A stretch of 64,000 bases of DNA from CALGKJ01 sp049322695 (GTDB taxonomy: Bacteria > Bacillota > Clostridia > Lutisporales > Lutisporaceae). Below the pieces are notes generated by a model. That model searched no databases. It saw only the letters and a program-made list of their open reading frames with translations, and had not been told where the DNA came from. Shown here piece by piece: positions 60,244-64,000 of this stretch; the stretch's first letter is position 1, and every line of letters begins with the position of its first letter. The translations under genes and the position numbers were made by a program. The stretch covers positions 1 to 64,000 of the forward strand of contig JBMORW010000041.1 in the NCBI GenBank assembly GCA_049322695.1, written 5' to 3'.

Positions 60244-61500
60244 CTAGCTGAAAAGCTTTTTCACATCAAGGCTCTTATCTACTGAGCCTATTATTGCAGC
60301 TCCTATATTATTAGTATTAAAGATATATTTTATAGTCTCATCAACACTGTCCATATCAACCTTGTTGATTTTTTCCAATATTTCATTGGGTGAATAAATT
60401 TTGTTTAGCAGCAGCTCTGATTTTCCAATAGAAATCATTCTTCCACTGGTGCTTTCAAGTCCCAAAATATAGCTGCCTTTAAGCTGCTCCTTAGAGTCAT
60501 ATAGCTCCTCCTCTGTTATGCCGTCAGCCTTTATCGCTCTTATTTCTTCCATAATAAGCTCAGAAACCTTTTGCAGCTGAGCAGGCTTCATACCTGCATA
60601 TATGGAAAAAAGTCCGCAATCCTGATATGAGGATGGGTACGAAAATACAGAATATGCCAAACCCTTATCCTCCCTGATATTTTGAAACAGTCTTGAACTC
60701 ATTGCACCGCCGAAAACATTATTAACAACAAGCATAGGGTAAAAATATCTGCTGCCGGTATCCAGTCCGTCAAAGCCAAGGCATAGATGAACTTGCTCAG
60801 TGTCCTTGCTTTTTATAATATTTCCTGATTCAAAATCCGGCTTTAAAATGTTTATTTTCTGCTTCACATTAGGCTGGTAATGCTCAAAATACTTTTTTAC
60901 TTTAGTAACCACGTCGCTTGCTTGAAAATTGCCTACAACAGATATAACAATGTTTTCAGGTGTATAATTACTATAAAAGTATTCAAGTATCCTATCTCTG
61001 TCAAGCCTATCCAAGGAGCTTTCAGTTCCAAGTATGGACATGCCTAAAGGATTTCCTGACCACACTGCCTGGCTGAAAAGATCATGGACCAGATCCTCGG
61101 GAGAATCCTCGTACATATTTATTTCTTCGATTATAACTCCCTTTTCTTTTTCTATATCCTCAGGAGTAAAATTTGAATTAAAAAACATATCAGATAAAAC
61201 ATCAAGAGCTATATCAAAATGGCTATCCAATACTTTAGCATAGTAGCACGTGCATTCCTTAGACGTAAAAGCATTCAGCTGACCGCCTATCTTATCGATA
61301 CTGTTTGCTATATCCTTTGCAGTTCTGTTTTTGGTACCCTTAAATAGTAAATGCTCTATAAAATGAGATACTCCGTTATTGTGTGCATCTTCATAGCGCG
61401 AGCCTACCTTGACCCATATACCTATAGATATGGAATTTACATATTTTATAGGCTCCATTACTATTCTTATTCCATTTTTCATTTGTTCCCTTTGAAACAT
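60244..61500 (-). CDS. M16-family zinc metalloprotease (processing-protease type)
   Basis: 418 residues with the inverted zinc motif HFIEHLLFKGT (HxxEH, about residue 45) and the distal Glu in EKGVIIEEINMYED; a second M16 domain without the site follows. It corresponds to YmxG/MlpA, which lies upstream of ymxH and spoVF in Bacillus. Confidence 0.92.
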   Translation of the reverse strand: MFQREQMKNGIRIVMEPIKYVNSISIGIWVKVGSRYEDAHNNGVSHFIEHLLFKGTKNRTAKDIANSIDKIGGQLNAFTSKECTCYYAKVLDSHFDIALDVLSDMFFNSNFTPEDIEKEKGVIIEEINMYEDSPEDLVHDLFSQAVWSGNPLGMSILGTESSLDRLDRDRILEYFYSNYTPENIVISVVGNFQASDVVTKVKKYFEHYQPNVKQKINILKPDFESGNIIKSKDTEQVHLCLGFDGLDTGSRYFYPMLVVNNVFGGAMSSRLFQNIREDKGLAYSVFSYPSSYQDCGLFSIYAGMKPAQLQKVSELIMEEIRAIKADGITEEELYDSKEQLKGSYILGLESTSGRMISIGKSELLLNKIYSPNEILEKINKVDMDSVDETIKYIFNTNNIGAAIIGSVDKSLDVKKLFS

Positions 61501-61724
61501 TATAACCCTCCTGTATGCGATGCATACCTATGTTCAGAATATTAACATAAATCTTGCATTGCAATGCCTATAGCAGATTTGCATGCACTCTTCATTATAT
61601 AAAATATAATATTCTTTTTCAAATACTTTTTTATCTTTTTCCATATTTTGAGACATTCGTATCAGTGCAATAAGCCTTTTGCACTATGTTACAAACTATA
61701 CCCATAAGCACTCCGCACTATTAT

Positions 61725-62432
61725 TTAATTAAGCACTTCACTTACTGTGGTGATTTTATATCCATAGCTCTTCAACTTTTCAATCATATTTGGAAGTGCT
61801 TCAATTGTTACCTTTGTTGGATGCATAAGTATTATGGCTCCGTTATGATGTTTTTTATCTATTCTTTCGATTATTTTGTTATAATCCTTTGTGTTCCAAT
61901 CTATAGTATCAATGCTCCACATGATGACCCTGTAGTTTAATGCTTCAGCTGCATCTACAACCAAATCATTTAAATCACCATAGGGGGGTGCAAAGAGATT
62001 GGTTTTTACTCCTGTTATCTTTTGTACAACTGCCTCTGTCCGCAGTATTTCCTTTTTGTTGTCCTCACTGCTTAGCTGACTGTGCCTAAGATGCATATAT
62101 CCGTGATTTCCAAGCTCATGACCCTCCTTATAAATTTCAGTCAACAGCTCCGGATACTTTGATGCCCATTGTCCTCCTATAAAATATGATATTTTGATAT
62201 TATGCTGTTTAAGAATGTCAAGCATGTCTGATATGTATTCGTTTCCCCATACTACATTACAAGCGAAGGCAATTTCATTCTGGTCGCCCTTCCCTTTATA
62301 TACAGGGTCATATATATTCATAGTGTTTATAGTAATCTGCTTTATTGAATATAAAAAAACAATTAGTAAAAATATAAGCAGAATTATGGCAAGTGCTTTC
62401 TTTTTGCTTATTAAAACAATTCTAGTCTTCAT
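61725..62432 (-). CDS. Polysaccharide-deacetylase homologue, YlxY-like, missing first Asp
   Basis: Start at the ATG six bases after GGAGGG (62430-62432). An N-terminal TM (about 10-30) then a NodB fold with the HxxxH motif in GNHGYMHLRH, APPYGD and LMHP present. The first motif, normally TFDD with the catalytic base and metal-binding Asp, is replaced by FACNVVWG, so activity is doubtful or altered. In Bacillus ylxY lies in this neighbourhood. Confidence 0.88.
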   Translation of the reverse strand: MKTRIVLISKKKALAIILLIFLLIVFLYSIKQITINTMNIYDPVYKGKGDQNEIAFACNVVWGNEYISDMLDILKQHNIKISYFIGGQWASKYPELLTEIYKEGHELGNHGYMHLRHSQLSSEDNKKEILRTEAVVQKITGVKTNLFAPPYGDLNDLVVDAAEALNYRVIMWSIDTIDWNTKDYNKIIERIDKKHHNGAIILMHPTKVTIEALPNMIEKLKSYGYKITTVSEVLN

Positions 62433-62611
62433 CACTATCCCTCCAAACATTATATATCTATAAATATTCAGAGAGCTTATTGTAAATTACAATATAATAT
62501 ATAATACTTTTCTTACTATTAATGTACAATTTACATATTTATAGCTTAACGTTAATAATAAGGAATTATACTAAGAATGTAAAAAGTATTATGTTTATTT
62601 GGAGTGGGATT

Positions 62612-62836
62612 ATGTTTATATTTCATGAAAAGACCTGCGATATAGTCTATGGATTAGCTGAGAAAAAACTGTATAAAGAACGGGATCCCGAAAAAGCTGA
62701 TGTACTTCTAAATCAGCTCGACAGCTATTATATCAAACTTCTTTCAACAAAACATGAAACAGAGGATTCTAAGGTATTTATCAAAATAAATAATAGAATC
62801 CAGGAAATCAAATGCTTAAGAAATGATTTTAACTAG
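62612..62836 (+). CDS. Hypothetical 74-residue helical protein
   Basis: Start at the ATG at 62612 after GGAGTGG; the open frame begins 30 codons earlier. The sequence is charged and helical (YGLAEKKLYKERDPEKADVLLNQLDSYYIKLL). No family is recognised. One of few plus-strand genes in this half. Confidence 0.6.
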   Translation: MFIFHEKTCDIVYGLAEKKLYKERDPEKADVLLNQLDSYYIKLLSTKHETEDSKVFIKINNRIQEIKCLRNDFN

Positions 62837-62900
62837 TTCGATTACCATATACATTCATTGTTTCCTATTTTTGCTTCAGTCAATTTGGCGGAAGCTATTT

Positions 62901-63374
62901 TTATATACTATCCAGATTCAACTCAATCATGATTCTATCCAATCTGGTAGCCCTGCTTTCCGTTTCAATCCCTTCCTCAGCCAGCAGATAGGGCGCTAAG
63001 GTATCTGCATCCTTAATCAGCTCCATATAGGGCTCCCCTTGAACTGACTTTTTACTGTGCCATTTTATAGCAGCAACAATTAAATCTACTTCTCCCGCCT
63101 TAAAGAATTTGGTTCGTTTTAGTATTCTTTCAGCCTCTAAAGCTCCTATCATTCCATGCTTCCTGCTTTCACCCTTCATAATCACTCTGCCTATATCATG
63201 CAGGTAGCCTATTACAAGTGCAAGCTCCTCGTTAAGACCTCTCTTGCTGGCAAGAAGTCTTGCAAAAGCGGCAACAGTATGAGAATGTATATATTCTTCT
63301 CTTCTAATATTCTCATGCTCCAGCAAGTCTATATATTTGCATATAATATTCCTGATAACGTTTGCTCTTTCCAT
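62901..63374 (-). CDS. HD-domain phosphohydrolase
   Basis: 157 residues, ATG five bases after AGAGG. HD motifs: IHSHTVAAFARLLA (first His), GYLHDIGRVI (HD), RKHGMIGALEAE (His) and a later ESRATRLD. Small HD proteins of this type cut nucleotides or phosphate esters; substrate unknown. Follows the MurG-like gene by 36 bases. Confidence 0.85.
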   Translation of the reverse strand: MERANVIRNIICKYIDLLEHENIRREEYIHSHTVAAFARLLASKRGLNEELALVIGYLHDIGRVIMKGESRKHGMIGALEAERILKRTKFFKAGEVDLIVAAIKWHSKKSVQGEPYMELIKDADTLAPYLLAEEGIETESRATRLDRIMIELNLDSI

Positions 63375-63410
63375 ATACACCTCTATATGTCAGCTAAGCT
63401 GTTTTTCTGT

Positions 63411-64000
63411 TCAACGAGCAGCTATTGCAGTACTGTCAATTACAGCTATTACTTTGTTGATACTGTTCCCATAATTGCTGTTTTGCATTTCTTTTATAAA
63501 TCTGTCTTTATTTTTATAGGTTTCATTTATACTTTTCAGAAGTATATCAGATGTCAATTCATCATCCGGTAAAACACAGCTGTAGCCTTGCTTTTCAAAG
63601 GATTTTGCATTAAGAATCTGATCTCCTCTGCTTACCTTATCGGATAAAGGAATTAAAATATTTGGCTTCTTAAGTGATAATATCTCAAATATTGCTGTGG
63701 CCCCCGCTCTTGAGATAACAATATCTGCCATACTGAAAAAGTGAGGCAGCTCCTTATCAACATATTCAAATTGTTTATAGCCTTTCTTGCTGTTTAACGT
63801 TTCCTCTATTCCACCTTTACCGCATATATGGCAAATCTGAAAATTCGCCAAAAGGACATCAAGAGCATCTCTTACTACTGAATTGATTCTTTTAGAGCCT
63901 AAGCTTCCGCCAATTATCATTATGACCGGTTTGGAATTATCAAAGCCGCACAGCTCTAAACCCTTGGCTCTGCTTCCTGTATGAAGTACGCTTCTGACAG
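63411..64000 (-). CDS. MurG-like UDP-N-acetylglucosamine transferase (partial)
   Basis: The frame is open past the right edge, so the N-terminus is missing. The C-terminal domain of the GT28 (MurG) fold is seen: PVIMIIGGSLGSKRIN, HICGKGG, YVDKELPHFFSMADIVISRAGATAIFEIL and LIPLSDKVSRGDQILNA. MurG adds GlcNAc to lipid I. Its place outside the mur cluster means it may be a second copy or a related transferase. Confidence 0.88.
   Translation of the reverse strand, partial: VRSVLHTGSRAKGLELCGFDNSKPVIMIIGGSLGSKRINSVVRDALDVLLANFQICHICGKGGIEETLNSKKGYKQFEYVDKELPHFFSMADIVISRAGATAIFEILSLKKPNILIPLSDKVSRGDQILNAKSFEKQGYSCVLPDDELTSDILLKSINETYKNKDRFIKEMQNSNYGNSINKVIAVIDSTAIAAR

Overview
The window is AT-rich DNA from a spore-forming, low-GC Firmicute, most likely a member of the Clostridia. 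The evidence is spoVS, dpaA/dpaB, ylmC/ymxH, an SpoIIIE/FtsK gene, small hydrophobic spore-type proteins behind sigma-K-like promoters, T-box leaders, strong GGAGG ribosome sites, and the gene order M16 peptidase-dut-ymxH-dpaA-dpaB-dapG-tepA-ftsK-rimO-pgsA-cinA-recA-recX-rny-ymdB-spoVS. Almost every gene is on the minus strand. I cannot name the species.

Region 1 (1-14967) is a metal-handling (probably copper) membrane island. A six-gene cassette of small membrane proteins occurs twice as diverged paralogues (B at 5547-9256, A at 1-3460), with a complete multicopper oxidase between the copies. Each cassette has an Asn/Met-rich two-TM protein with an internal repeat, a four-TM protein, a four-histidine cytochrome b, two small Met/His-rich two-TM proteins, and a protein with a long methionine-repeat tail. 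A third partial set (14069-14907), two zinc-ribbon membrane proteins, a histidine kinase with its sigma-54 activator, and an orphan OmpR-type regulator lie next to it. Two sigma-54 promoters precede the kinase/activator group. A shared direct-repeat promoter architecture links cassette B, the OmpR-type region and copA.

Region 2 (15147-22950) holds the T-box(Cys)-controlled yrrT-mccB-mccA sulfur operon and a copA-copZ-csoR-lipoprotein copper operon with a CsoR-type operator. Region 3 (22640-32840) is accessory: spore-type small proteins, a lone TnsA-like nuclease, a Zn/Cd/Pb ATPase with its ArsR repressor, a TetR-controlled ABC exporter, a diguanylate cyclase, a thioredoxin-fold protein and a flavin-type oxidoreductase.

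Region 4 (33031-53540) is housekeeping: tRNA-Trp, an M1 peptidase, T-box(Asn)-asnS, purB, aspartate aminotransferase, a PHP phosphoesterase, spoVS, ymdB, rny, recX, recA (with a LexA box), cinA, pgsA, rimO, ftsK, tepA and dapG.

Region 5 (53584-59205) is the most striking. The dipicolinate synthase gene dpaB is split by a 4,139-bp element carrying a large serine recombinase, a RelA/SpoT-type alarmone synthetase, a YgjV-GNAT membrane protein and possibly a 42-aa peptide. The ends share a TAC core. Joining them restores an uninterrupted DpaB of about 195-198 residues, and the inner flanks carry matched inverted recombinase half-sites. This is a skin-like element expected to be excised in the mother cell so that dipicolinate can be made. 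The window ends with dpaA, ylmC, dut, an M16 peptidase, a YlxY-like deacetylase homologue, an HD-domain protein and a truncated MurG-like glycosyltransferase.
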